Shown: positions 53,119 through 63,820 of the stretch, one piece after another | Position numbering within the stretch: position 1 is the stretch's first letter | Layout: each line of letters starts with the position of its first letter | Assembly (NCBI GenBank): GCA_009829735.1 | Contig: CM020620.1 | Coordinates: forward strand, 22,976,020-23,040,019 | Origin: Pyropia yezoensis | Taxonomy: Eukaryota; Rhodophyta; Bangiophyceae; Bangiales; Bangiaceae | Length of the DNA stretch: 64,000 nt | Direction of reading: 5' to 3' | Notes under the pieces: model-generated | What the model was told of the DNA's origin: nothing | Database searches by the model: none | Seen by the model: only the letters and a program-made list of their open reading frames with translations | Made by a program: the position numbers and the translations under genes

Positions 53119-54404
53119 TGGCGTCGACTCGCGGCGGCGGCGGCACCCGAGGGAGCGCCACGCCGCCCCCACGCGACAGTCGCGGTGGAGGTGGGTTGTC
53201 ACGCCGGTCGGGGCGCTCCTTGCTTGCTCGGCTGGGAAGTGGTCGGGCCGCGAGCCGCAGTCGCGGGGGGGACGCGACAACAACTGGAGGGGGTGGTCAC
53301 GGTGGCGGTGGCGGCGGCAGTAGCGGTGGCGGTGGCGGCGGCGGAGGCGGTTACGGATGTGGTGGTGAGGGCGGTGGTGGTCGCGGAGGCAGCGGCACCG
53401 GCGACAGGGGCGATCACGGGGCCACCAAGAGGGCGCCCCGTAGCGGCTCGTCGGGTTGGCTCGGCCGCTCCCGCTCTGCCGGTGGCGGATCCGCCGCGGC
53501 GGATGTGGGGCCACCGGGACCGCCAGCTTTGTCTGCCACTGCGGCGGGCACGCACACGCCGGCTGCAGGGGCGGTGGCGGAAACAGCGCCCATTGTTAAC
53601 GAGGTGGCCACCGGAAAGGCACCGGCCGACGCCGCCGCCGACGCCGCCGCCCCCGCTGACGCGGACGCCGCTGCTGTCGCCGACGCTCCTGCCGAAGCAG
53701 CCGCCGTCGTGCGCCGCTGGCCGTCTGTACCTGTGGCGGCGGCCACGGGTGCGCCATCGTCGCGCACTGCCAGTGCAGCCATTGCCGCTCCATCGGCGTT
53801 GTCGACCGGGGAGCGGGCGCCGCTCGTCCACCGAACCGCCTCCTTCCCATCCGTGGCGGCCTCGACTGCGGTCGCTGCAACGGCGGCGGCCTCTTCACCC
53901 CCTCTGGCGGCACGCGTCGGCGCCACTGCCGGAAGTGGCGGTGCGTCACCGCCCACCCCCGTCCCTCCCTCTTTCTCGTTCCCCCCCGCGCGGCGGTCCC
54001 CCTCCAGGTCTCCCCCCCGGTCGCCCACCCCCCCCCCGTCGGTGAGCGCCACCGCCGCCGTCACCCGCGGTGCCGCCTCGGCGGGGATGCTGTGGGAGGA
54101 GGCGCTGTCCACACCGCCCGAGTCGCCGCCCAGCTCCCGCCGGGGACTGTGGGCCCGCTCTGCGACGGGTGGCTCCGCCGTGACGCCGCGTGTGCCCCTG
54201 CCTGGGCCCCACGGGATGCCAGCGGGGGCGGTGCGGGGGCTCCCTGTGGGGCGCCTGACTGCCTCGGCGGGGCTGGTCCTGTGGGAGGAGGCGCTGCGGC
54301 CGCCGCCAGACTCTCCGTCGCCGTCGCCGCCGCCGTCCTGGCGCGGCGCCGCGTATGCGCCGCGCACCTTGCCGCCACCGCCACCGCCACCACCACCGCC
54401 CCCT

Positions 54405-54438
<34 letters not shown>

Positions 54439-57400
54439 TACCACCGCCACCGCCCGCTGATAACGGGCTGCCTCATGACGCTGGCACCCATCAACCATCG
54501 CCTCCCACTTCACCACTTGCCAACCCCCCTTCCTCTCCATCGGCCCCGCCAGCCTACTGGGCCGCCCCTTCCTCGCCTCCACCCCCCTCGGCCGCCCGTA
54601 GCCGCCTGCGCTGGCAAGATGGGTTGAGCACCGGCGGGGGCGTCTCTCCCCCGACATCCCCGCGTCTGGCGGCCAGGACGTTGCACAAACCTGCCTCCCC
54701 ACCCCCACCGGCGGGTGGCGGTGAATGGTCTCCGCCCGACCCAGTCGCGGCCGAGGCGGCCGGTTCGGGCGGAGCGGGCCGGAGCTTTGGCGACGGCCTG
54801 TCGCTTTTTCGCCGGCGGCTGCGGCGGTCGGATGAGAAACGGCCGTCGTCGCCGACAGTACCGGCCGAGAGGGGGGGGAGGGGGGCGTCGGGCAAGTCTG
54901 GTCCTGGGTGGCTGCGGTCGGGCCGCCGGCGGGCGCGCCCGCCATCCCCACCGCCGCAGGCGTCACGGGTGCCCGTCGACGGGAGGGAGGAGCGACCTCT
55001 GGTGCCTCGGTCGGCGAGCAGCCCCGTCGGTCGCCGCGCAGGGGGCAAGGGCCGCGGCAGTCGCCTCCGCACCTCCCGCTCCGAGGAGTCACCGCCAGCC
55101 GACGTGGCGCCTCCCGTGGCACCCACGGGGGGTGAGGCGGACGCCGTCCCTGGCACGGCCACGGCCGTTGCCACGAGCGTGGAAGCGCCCGACCCCGCGC
55201 GGTGGGTGGCTGCACCGAAGGGAGCGCCGGGTACCTCTGCTGCGAGCGCCCCTCCGCGGCGGGTTGCCGCACAAGCGGTCGCGCCTATTGCTGCTGCCGC
55301 GGCGCCCGACCCGGCGCGGTGGGCGGCGCCGCCGCCGCCCCGGGTGCCCGCCCCGTCTGATGCTGCAAACGGTCAGGACGCTGGCATTGTTCAAGGCGAC
55401 GACGGCGGCGGCGGCGGTGGCGGCCACGCAGGGTCGGCGGGAGCTAGCGGACACGACGGGTCGCCCCTCAACGGACGAGACAGTATGCCCTCATTGCGCA
55501 TTGTTAACTCGGTGGCCGATAGCGGTGGGGGCGTGGCCGGCCAAGGCGAGGCGGCTGACGACAGCTCCGAGGCCGCCCCCGCCGAGCTGGCCTCTGCGGC
55601 AATGGTGGTGGCTGCGGCCGCAGATTTGATGCTGCCCGCCGACGCCAATGGCTTCGTGGAAGCAGCCGCGACCCCTCTCGCCTCTCCGCCCCCTCCAGAC
55701 AGTCCCACAGGGGCCGCCGCCACCGCGACGACCCCGTCTGTCGAGACCCTTATTTCCGCCCTCCGCGCTCGCCTGGCCGCCGCCGCTGCCCGTGCCGACG
55801 GCGGGGACGGGAGCACCGCCGCGGACGTGACTGCGGGGGCGGCGCTGCTGGCGTCCCTTGCCGCACTGGTGGCTCCTCCCTCCCCGCGCTCCGGCTCTCG
55901 TGACGGCTCCCCCCACCCTGCCCCTCCCCCTGCGGGCACGGTTGCGGCCGGCCTGGACCCCACTGCCCTCCTCCTCGCAGTCGGTGGCGTTTACGCGGTT
56001 GTCGACACGGCCGCAGCAGTGGGGGCATCGTCCGCGGCCGCCACAGCCGACGCACTCGCCATCCTCTTATCCGCGGGGCGAGCCAGCCACCGGGTGTGGG
56101 ACGATGCTGAGGCGGTGCTCACGGTAGTACTCCTTGGCCTGCGGCGCCATGGCGAGGTGTGTGACCGGGTGGTGGTCGCGGGGGTGGCGCTGCTGCGGTG
56201 TGCCGTCGCGGCGGCTGCCGCCGCGACATCGGCAGCCGCTGGAACGGGGGAGCCGCCTTCGGGCCTTCCCCTGCCCTGCCTCACCCATCGGGAGCGCGCT
56301 GAGGCGGTTGCCGCCGTGGGCCGCGCAGTGCTCGACGCGCTGGGCGGTCGCTGGGCGGCCGCCGTGGCGGCCGATGGCCTGGCGGTCTTGACCGCCCTGT
56401 ACGAGCACGCCCTATGTGTTGAGGTTGCGGGGAACGACCCAGCCCTGACTACCATTACAGGGGGGCTCGCGCTGGACGTTGCTGCGCGGCGGATCGCTGC
56501 GGCAGCTGCTTCGCTGGTGGCAGCCCTTGGGGGGGAGGCCAAGTGGGCAGGCGTGCCCACGGCGGACCTCGCGCCCTTCGCTGCTCGCAAAGCCTCCAAC
56601 AAGGAGGAGGAGGCAACAGGGGAGCCACCCGCGGCCACTGCCGCCGCCGCCGGTGCCGCCAGTGCTGCCGCCAAGGGCGCCAAGGCGGACGTCTCGACGG
56701 GCAAGACACCCCGTCGTCGCGTGCGCGGCTTGTCCCGTCGCCGGCCAGGCAAGGCGGCAGCGCTGACGGGCGGCCCTCCTGCAGCCGCAGGAGGGCGACC
56801 GGGCCGACGGACCGTGACTTTGCCAGCGTCAGCATCGGCACCGGCGATGGCGCCTAGGGACAGCGGTACCCCGACGGCGGCGGGTGCGATCACGCCGTCC
56901 AAGACGACGCCATGGCCGCGGTCACCCCGGGCCACTGGAGATGCGCCAGAGGCTGGGAACGGCGGGCGGCCACGGAGGTGTTCCAGCGCAGGGTCGCCGC
57001 AGGTGCCATCGATGGCCAGCGGGAAACGCCCGCCCCCAGCGGGAGCCGCTGCCGACTATGCCCTCGCAGTCCAAACACTTGGCCCCCTCTCCGCCTCCTC
57101 CCCCCAGCCTGCAAGCGCGCCCATCATCGTCCCCCCTCTTGACCCCGCGATGATGAACCTCCTCTCCCGCACCCTCCGCCTTCTCACCGCCATCATCCGC
57201 CACGGAGACGGCCTGGCCGACGCGGCCACGGCGCTTCCAACGGCAGCGTCTCCCGTCTCTGCCGTCGCCACCGCCACCGCCGTTCCTGGCGTCACTGCAG
57301 GGGTGGCGGCACTTGCTGTGGCGGCCACACGCCTGGCGTGCCGCCAATCGCCAGTGTGGGGGAATGATACCGCCTCGTGGGACATAGGTGCGGAGGACGG

Positions 57401-57743
57401 GGACACCCCGCCACTGGGTGCCCCGCACCCTGCCCCCCCCCCCGGCCTAGGGCGCTGCTCGTCGTGGGGAGCAGGCGTGACGACCGATGGGCTGGCGGCA
57501 ACGATGGCGGCGGAGGCGGCGGGTGGCGGCGGCGGCGCGGGGGGAGTGCCGCCACTGTCTTCCGCGGCGCGTACAGCTCTGCGGCGAACGCTCCTCACCG
57601 ATGCACTGGACGCGCTGGACGCCATGGCCACCACGGCCGGTGGGCAGGCGGCCGTTGCGGTGGCTGGCGGGGTGGTTGTGCTCCTCGACGGCTTGGCCGA
57701 AGCAACTGCTATCCCAGGCCGCCAGCGTTCTCCCGCAACGTGA
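52821..57743 (+). CDS. large low-complexity host protein, about 1640 residues, unknown
   Basis: A single uninterrupted frame from ATG 52821 (MTWLSRLLPRRERG) to TGA 57741-57743; upstream in-frame ATG at 52719 is possible. The N-terminal peptide is basic and amphipathic. Then come Ala-rich and poly-Gly tracts (about residues 75-95 and 155-220), Ala/Val/Pro-rich stretches, a run of about 25 prolines (about 515-545), and many Pro/Ser segments. From about residue 970 the sequence becomes helical, with Ala/Leu-rich repeats resembling ARM/HEAT-type helices (about 970-1260 and 1450-1630), separated by a basic linker with RRRVRGLSRRRPGK. No FH2, kinase or other domain is recognisable, so the poly-Pro does not make it a formin. 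Most synonymous sites are G/C. Could be a scaffold protein; function unknown. Confidence 0.6.
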
Positions 57744-58657
57744 TAAAGTAGAGCAACGACGTCCCCGTCGTCCCCGCTCTCCTCTCTTCAGTCAGTTCAA
57801 AGGGGAATGTGGTTGCCATCCACTAGCCCCGCTGTCCACGGGTGTTTGCCCGGAGCGCGCGCCGCCGCATCTACCTGCGCGAATGGAGGGTGGTGGCTGT
57901 GTGTCCTTCAGGGTGGCGCCGGAGTCAAGAATTCGTGTGACAAGGACGAGAGAAGCGTCGACGGAACGCGAAGGAAGTGTCCTCTCTGCGAAGCGTCGAC
58001 GGAACGCGCAGGATGTGCCCATTCAGCAAATTCATGACGACTTGCTCGCTGAACAACCTGGAACAACTTGCAAATGCAACGTACTTATGCACTAAGAAGC
58101 ACCCCAGGACGTCGTCGGAAGAAGGACAACAGCTCGAGCGTGGTCCAGCAGAGTCCAGGCCACAATTGACCAAGGCTGGGGAGGGCCGGGGGGAAGGGAA
58201 TTTTTCGGACCACCCGTTTTGGGGGTGGACTGACTGGAAAAGGGCCCACGTGTGCCGCAGCCTGGAAGCGACGGCCTGACAGACGTCTATGCTGGGAGCC
58301 GCCGACGCTTTCTGGGGCCGACGCTGCGGTCGCCATCCGACCTCGCTTTTGTCTTCACTCGACCCCTCCACTCGTACGACGGTGCCGTGCCCCTACGTAA
58401 CCACCTTCGGCCGTGCCGCTTTCCTTCCCCCCACCCGCTGCCCGCCCCCCCTTTCTTTGTCGCACCGTCTCCTCCTACACCCGCGGACTGCCGGAGGTCG
58501 CCACGTGCGCCGTCCCCGTCGCGCACACCGCCTCCGTTGACCAGCGTGCCGTTGCGCGCTCGCCGCTGTCTTGTATGTGCGCACCACGAACTCCGTGGGC
58601 GGACGAGTCTTCGGCGGTGCACGATCGCACGCGCCGGAAGGCGCGAGTTAGACAGCC
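57744..58657. other. intergenic region before eIF5, with a 38-bp-spaced repeat
   Basis: No supported gene. AAGCGTCGACGGAACGCG occurs at 57953-57970 and 57991-58008. The last 300 bp are C-rich and TATA-less and would hold the eIF5 promoter and 5' leader. Confidence 0.45.
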
Positions 58658-60343
58658 ATGGTACGTCACGGTCTCCCGCTCTTGTTTCTCCATCGGTTCG
58701 GTCGTTTGCATTTTTCTTTTTGTTCTTGATGCCCCTTGAATGCTATTGTATCCCTCGAAGGGCTCCGTGTGCCCGTTCGCTCTGAGGTATTGCATGCTAA
58801 CGGGCTTACGACGGATGGTTCGTGTCGTGTTTCTCTGCTCCCTGCTCTGTTGGCTCCTGCCTCTTATGATGCGTGTTGCGTGTGTTTTGTTGGGGGATTT
58901 CAGGCGGGGATGGGCGGTGGCGGGATGAAGAACATCGGTGGCAGCACCGACCAATTCTACCGCTACAAGATGCCTGGCCTTCAGCGTAAGGTGTGTGGCC
59001 GCGGAAACGGCATCCGGACGCAGTTGGTCAACTGCGCTCTTGTGGCTCGTGCGCTTCACCGCCCTGCCGGCTACGTGTGCAAGTTCTTTGGCTGCGAGCT
59101 GGGGGCTCAGACGAAGATTGACGACCGCGAGGCAATGTACATCGTCAATGGTGCGCACGAGCTGGACGTGCTGGAGGAGATTCTCTCCCGCTTTGTGCGC
59201 CTGTTCGTCCTGTGCTCCAACTGCGACCTGCCCGAGACGGACCTTGCCGTGGACCGCAAGGGCATCATCAAGCAGGTTTGCAAGGCGTGTGGCCACGCGG
59301 GGACTGTGGACATGACGCACAAGCTGTGCACGTACATTGCCAACAACCCTCCCGACGGGACGGTGGCGGCCAAGGCCAAGGGCCGGAAGAAGGAAGACAA
59401 GAACGAGCGGCGTCAGCGCAAGGCGCGGGAGGCGCAGGAGGCACAGGAAGAGGAGGCAGCGTCAAAGTCGAAGAGCCGAAAGGACGAGACCCCTCAGGAA
59501 CGTGCTGCTCGCAAGGCGCGCAAGGCCGCACGCAAAGCAGCTGCTGCGCAGTCGCACGACGGCTCTGGTGATGGTGATGACGATGATGAGGCGAATGTGA
59601 CTGGCGAGCTTCCGACCGTGGAAGGCATGACGCTGGATGACACCGCTCCGGTTGTGGATGTGAACCCCGACGAGCTGCAGTGGAGTGTGGACACCTCCAC
59701 GGCTGCACAGGAGGCACGCATGCGGGAGCTTGGGAGTGCGGCCGCTATTCTGGAAAGCGGTAAGACGGAGTCTGCTACGAACGGGCAGAACCGTACCCCG
59801 GCGCCTGAGTCGGCACCACCGGCGCCGGCTGTGCCTGCGCTGGAAGTGAAGCAGGTGGTGGCGCCCGAGCCGGTGCCGGTGCCAGTTGTGGAGGCGTTGA
59901 AGGCTGTGGAAGACGCACCCCGCACGGAGCTGGCTTCTTTTGTCGCCAAGAACGAGGCGGACCCTTTGGCTGTGGGCGCCAAGGCGTTGGAAATTTATCG
60001 CCAAGACCCCGCGGCTGCCGTATCGTCGTTGCTTACGGTGATGGTGACCCCCGAGTACCCGGCCGCCACCCTGGACGTGACCCGTGCGGTACCTGTCCTT
60101 CAAGCGATTGGCGCGCCGCTTCCGTCTGAGGCGCAAGAGGCGGCATGCCAGTTCATGGACAAGCTCGCCGACTCGAGTGCTGCGGAGGCCGTGCCTCACG
60201 TGCTCAAGGCATTCTATGACAATGACTTGGTGGAGGAGGAGGCGATGTTTGGGTGGTCTGCTGCGTCCAGCAACCCCGTGGCTCGTAACGCCGCCTCGCC
60301 ATTCATCGAGTGGCTGGAGAACGCGGAAGAGGAGAGCGAGTAG
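58658..60343 (+). CDS. eIF5: translation initiation factor eIF5 (two exons)
   Basis: eIF5 is the GTPase-activating protein for eIF2 in the 43S/48S complex and a hub for eIF1, eIF3c and eIF2-beta. The N-terminal domain is clear: STDQFYRYKMPGLQ with the conserved Arg before YKM, GRGNGIRTQLVNC, FGCELGAQT, YIVNGAHE, and a zinc ribbon C-x2-C (CSNC) ... C-x2-C (CKAC). A Lys/Arg/Glu-rich linker follows, then an Ala/Pro-rich stretch and a C-terminal W2 (HEAT-type) domain with the acidic-aromatic boxes DLVEEEAMFGW and FIEWLENAEEESE at the end. I place the start at ATG 58658-58660, spliced after the start codon to 58904, giving MAGMGGGGMKNIGG in frame; ATG 58910 or 58925 without splicing is the alternative. 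About 481 residues, slightly longer than yeast or human eIF5. Confidence 0.93.
58661..58903 (+). other. intron of eIF5, directly after the start codon
   Basis: 243 nt. Donor GTACGT follows ATG at once; TGCTAAC, a near-perfect branch-site consensus, lies at 58795-58801; acceptor is TTTCAG at 58898-58903. Splicing joins ATG to GCGGGGATG in frame. No transcript evidence. Confidence 0.65.
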
Positions 60344-60877
60344 ATGCGATTCCTCCTCTATGCTTTGATCGACCGTCCGACGCGTGCTGCGTGTTCGCGC
60401 TCGTCCGACGCAGCTCGTTCGGTCGTTGAGGTGTGCTAGATGTTGGTGCGTAGCTCGTGTGGCAGCCATCTTGACAACGCGTAGTGGTGCCTCTGTTTTC
60501 TGTTGTGCCTGGTTTGTTCGCTGCTGTGCTGCAGGGAGCTGGCTTTTAACTTTCGGTTGTTGGCCACCGACAGCTGCTTTTTCGTGTTGATTGTTGTTGT
60601 TGTATGGTAGGTCGGATTTCCTCGCGTTGCGCATGTAGGGGAGCAGTGAGTTGCCGTCTACGGCATGCATTCTTTTTTTTCTTAACCATCACAGTCATCT
60701 GGAGGTTCATGAGAGAAACGTCTGTTGCTCTTGCAGCTTTCTGTGGGTGATGTTCGAGAGTACGGAAGAAGAAAAGGGTTCCCGTTAGGTCCCGTTATGA
60801 CTGCCCACCCTTCGCAGCACGTGCGGTTTGCGTGGCACGCCAGTCACGGGAGTTCGGCTTGGTACGGGTCGGTCGGG
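60344..60877. other. convergent 3' intergenic region between eIF5 and the TrpD-like gene
   Basis: T/G-rich after the eIF5 stop (TTGTTGTTGTTG near 60590, T8 near 60671). No further gene or classic AATAAA signal is seen. Confidence 0.5.
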
Positions 60878-62590
60878 TTAGGACTTAAAGCCCAGCGGTA
60901 AAACCGCGTCAGTGGCCCCATACGCCCACGACACGGCCGCATCAAGGTAAACAAATGTAGTCCGCACGCGCGCGTTGAACACCGCCTGCTCGTCGCTCAC
61001 ATCCGCCGCCCGCCGGTGCAGCGATGGTTCCCAGTCACGAAGCAGATTGGCGTTGCGGTCCACGCTGGTGGCAGTCTTGGCGAGTCGATCCCGCGTGGCG
61101 CTCAGGGCAGCAATATCAAAATCGTCGAAGCCCGCCGCGGATAAGCCGACTGTGAAAGAGCGGTGTTCGTAGGTTGCCCCCAAAGAATAGCTGCCGTCAG
61201 ACGGCGACAGCGACTTGCAGCGACGGCCCACAACCACCTGGGCGGGCGCGCGGGCTGAGATGGCGGCCCCAACAGAGCCTTCGGCGCCCCGCTGTACAAT
61301 GACGTAGCCGACGTAGCCTGCCGCCTCTGCCACGTCTTGCATCTTGCTCACGTAGCTCTGGTGAAAGGCGGAGCCGACAAAGAGCACGCCTGCACCCGCG
61401 GCGGGCGCGTCAGACACCGGCTGGGGCGCCACGCCCACAAACTTTTCGAGCGTGGCCAGGGCGGGGCGTTTAAGAATCGCGCGGCGCAGAGGTGTCCACG
61501 CCGCTACGTCAGGCACAGCGTCCCGCTGCGAGAGCGACGAGACGGTGCCAGGGAGGAGCCCCGCGTCGCTAACTGCGGGCACGCCCAGTGCCGCGGACAC
61601 GGCCTCAAGGTTGGGGCCGTACTTGGGACCGCCTGACGCGCCGACACTCAGCACGACCGCCGCGTCATGACGGTCGGCTAGCCGGTCCGCCAGCAGAGGT
61701 GTGAGTAGCTCGCTGCCACACGCACGGACACCGTCAAACGGCTCGGCCAGCTGGATGACCCGCCGCGTGGCCGCCGATGGACCTGATAGAACCGGTGCTA
61801 CGGTTCGCGCGGCAATAGCCCTGCTCAGCCCAACCAGCTCGTCAGATGTCTCGTGGCGGATGCGCATCACGTGGGCAATAAGGCATTTGAGCGGCAGCGC
61901 GTGGGGCTGTACTGCCGGGGAGAGAGAGGAATAGAGAAGGCCCCCAAGGCGCTCGGCAGAAGGAGCATCCAGCGGCTCCCCGGCCAGCAAGGATACCGCA
62001 AACGACCAGAGTGGTGAGGCGCGCAGCGCCGCCGCCTCATCAGATGACAGTGCCGCCTCCCCAACACACGCGAAGGCCAGCAATTCCCCAGCGGTGCAGG
62101 TTCCAGGTCCCCGGTCGGGGCCCGCCACCCATGCCGGGGAAGCACACGCAGCAAGAAGCGGCGACTCATGGGAAAGGACACTCGCCTTGACAAACAAGGC
62201 GCCCAGGAACGCGGCCCGTCGCAGGTAGTCTGGATGCGGCTCGACGGCATCGGGGCTGCAGGGCACAGACTTCAAGGCGGTGAGTAGAGAGGGTACCAGC
62301 TCCTCGGGCAACGGGCGGGTGCCGTACTTGCCCACCGCCACGGCCTTGATGCCATCCACAAAAGGGGACCCCGCGGGGACCGCCTCTGCGGTTGGCGACC
62401 GCTCATCTGCACCGCCCTTCTCAAGCGGCGACAAGGGCGCCGCTGTCTGCGACTCCTGCGCGTCGCATGTGATGATGACACGGGCTGGGCGGCGGAGGCG
62501 GGGTCGGTTGCCAGAGAAACGAGCCCCGACCGGTGCAGTGCGGCTGCGAGTGAAGCAAGCGGACCCAGCGGAAGACACAAACAGGAGCAT
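60878..62590 (-). CDS. plastid-targeted TrpD-like (glycosyltransferase family 3) protein
   Basis: 570 codons, one exon, start MLLFVSSAGSACFTRSRTA in a CACCATG context. The first about 45 residues are Ser/Arg-rich with an early Phe, as in plastid transit peptides of red algae and glaucophytes. The body has an N-terminal helical domain and a nucleotide-binding fold like anthranilate phosphoribosyltransferase: QLAEPFDGVRACGSELLTPL and GASGGPKYGPNLEAVSAALG followed by VPAVSD. It is longer than bacterial TrpD (about 340) by a C-terminal extension, and the classic GTGGD motif is not evident, so it is more likely one of the TrpD-related plastid proteins of plants and cyanobacteria than the tryptophan-pathway enzyme itself. 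The substrate is unknown. It is convergent with eIF5. Confidence 0.5.
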   Translation of the reverse strand: MLLFVSSAGSACFTRSRTAPVGARFSGNRPRLRRPARVIITCDAQESQTAAPLSPLEKGGADERSPTAEAVPAGSPFVDGIKAVAVGKYGTRPLPEELVPSLLTALKSVPCSPDAVEPHPDYLRRAAFLGALFVKASVLSHESPLLAACASPAWVAGPDRGPGTCTAGELLAFACVGEAALSSDEAAALRASPLWSFAVSLLAGEPLDAPSAERLGGLLYSSLSPAVQPHALPLKCLIAHVMRIRHETSDELVGLSRAIAARTVAPVLSGPSAATRRVIQLAEPFDGVRACGSELLTPLLADRLADRHDAAVVLSVGASGGPKYGPNLEAVSAALGVPAVSDAGLLPGTVSSLSQRDAVPDVAAWTPLRRAILKRPALATLEKFVGVAPQPVSDAPAAGAGVLFVGSAFHQSYVSKMQDVAEAAGYVGYVIVQRGAEGSVGAAISARAPAQVVVGRRCKSLSPSDGSYSLGATYEHRSFTVGLSAAGFDDFDIAALSATRDRLAKTATSVDRNANLLRDWEPSLHRRAADVSDEQAVFNARVRTTFVYLDAAVSWAYGATDAVLPLGFKS

Positions 62591-63024
62591 GGTGAGGCGG
62601 AAAAAAAGGTGGGGACAATGGATGAAGAATGGCGGCCGGGGACAGGGACTCGCTCGGTAGCGTCAATTGTGAGAGTAGCCGCGGCTGATGAAGGGGAGAA
62701 CGCCCTCGGCAAGCAGACCCAATGCGTCACACCGGTGGCACACATGCGTGGTCGCCAGGATCCTGGGCGGGTGAGCCAGAGTTCTTTACAAACAAAGAGG
62801 AATTCGTTCATGTATGGGTGGAACCATGAGCTTATATCTACTTAGACATAAGCCTTCGCGGGAGTTGGCGGGAGAACCCAGCAGCACACGATGGAAGAGG
62901 TCCCTGGCCCTTGACGGAGAAGGGTGTCCAGTCGCTGTGAGACGGACAGGACTAAACAAGTTCGTCTCTGCATAACGCTTTTCCCTCCGCCCACGAAAGC
63001 TCCAGTCGGTGGGTAACTTCTTCG
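62591..63024. other. intergenic region between the TrpD-like gene and MND1
   Basis: Upstream region of the TrpD-like gene and 3' flank of MND1. Apart from a TATA-like motif at 62831-62838 I see nothing definite. Confidence 0.45.
62831..62838 (-). promoter_or_regulatory. possible TATA box of the TrpD-like gene
   Basis: GATATAAG on the minus strand, about 240 nt upstream of the start codon, in an otherwise GC-rich region. It requires a long 5' leader. Confidence 0.3.
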
Positions 63025-63820
63025 CTATCCCGGCGCGTCGGCCTGCGCATCATGTGGTGCTGCCGTCTCTTCCAGGTATTCCATGTCCGCCGGTACGCCA
63101 AACTGCCGCGCAAAGTCCGCGCTGTCCATGCCAAACTTGTCGCTCACATACCGCCGCAGCGTGTCCACATTGTCCGTCCACCTGTTCGCCGCCTCCCGTG
63201 CCGTTGTGGTGGCGGTTGCTAGTTCTCGGAGGCGCTCGGGGTCCGAAGCGGCCTGTTCTGCCACCTGTGCCGTGAGTGCCGCCACCGCTTGTTCATCTGA
63301 GGCGAGCTGCTTCAGGAACGCGTCACGCCCGTTGTCTCCCTCGAGGTCCCGCCCCGTCCGAGCCGCCTTCATCGCAGCCAGCTGGGATTCCAAGCGTTCG
63401 GATGCCGCCTCATTCGACTTGACCTCCTCCTCCAGTACCGCAACGCGTGCACGCTTCTGTAGACCAGACAAAAAGAATAGACTCGACATGCAATGCCCAG
63501 ATACACAAGCAAAGTAGAACACAAGCACTCAAGCGCGAAACATACAAGAGCCTCGAGACAAAAAGGAGGCCTCAGGCTACGAAGCGTGAGTGAATGTCCA
63601 GGGTACATGACAAGACAAAGAGTGCAAGGGACCAGCGCGCAGCAGCACGAACGTCCCAACAGCATCCACCTCTGGTACCACGAGTGAACAGAGAAGACAG
63701 GCTCCAACCGACCTTTTGGACAGCTTCACTGGGAAGACACCAGAATACAGTCTGGACTCCACACTTGTCCGACGATACCATGCCATCGTCAACGAGGGAC
63801 TGAAGTACCTCCTTCACAGA
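63025..63820 (-). CDS. MND1: MND1 meiotic recombination protein, last two exons (5' part outside or unresolved)
   Basis: MND1 pairs with HOP2 and stimulates DMC1/RAD51 strand invasion in meiosis. Exon 63820-63713 (minus) encodes 36 codons, SVKEVLQSLVDDGMV ... VFWCLPSEAVQK, matching the winged-helix region of MND1. The final exon 63456-63025 starts KRARVAVLEEEVKSNEAASE, forms a long coiled coil, and ends with AREAANRWTDNVDTLRRYVS ... FGVPADMEYLEE, the conserved C-terminal capping region, plus a short acidic tail. The intron 63712-63457 (256 nt, donor GTCGGT, acceptor CTACAG) joins the exons in phase 0. Upstream, an acceptor TTTTTCAG at 63821 and a branch-like TGCTAAC at 63923-63929 imply a further intron; exon 1 should lie beyond the window. 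The coding sequence of these exons is unbroken. Confidence 0.9.

Noticed and set aside
51884..53161. 425-codon minus-strand ORF overlapping the start of the large host gene
   Set aside because: It is an antisense shadow of GC-rich, stop-poor DNA; composition is low complexity and no domain is visible.
52821..57743. Formin identity from the long proline run
   Set aside because: No FH2 domain or its conserved motifs; poly-Pro alone is not diagnostic.
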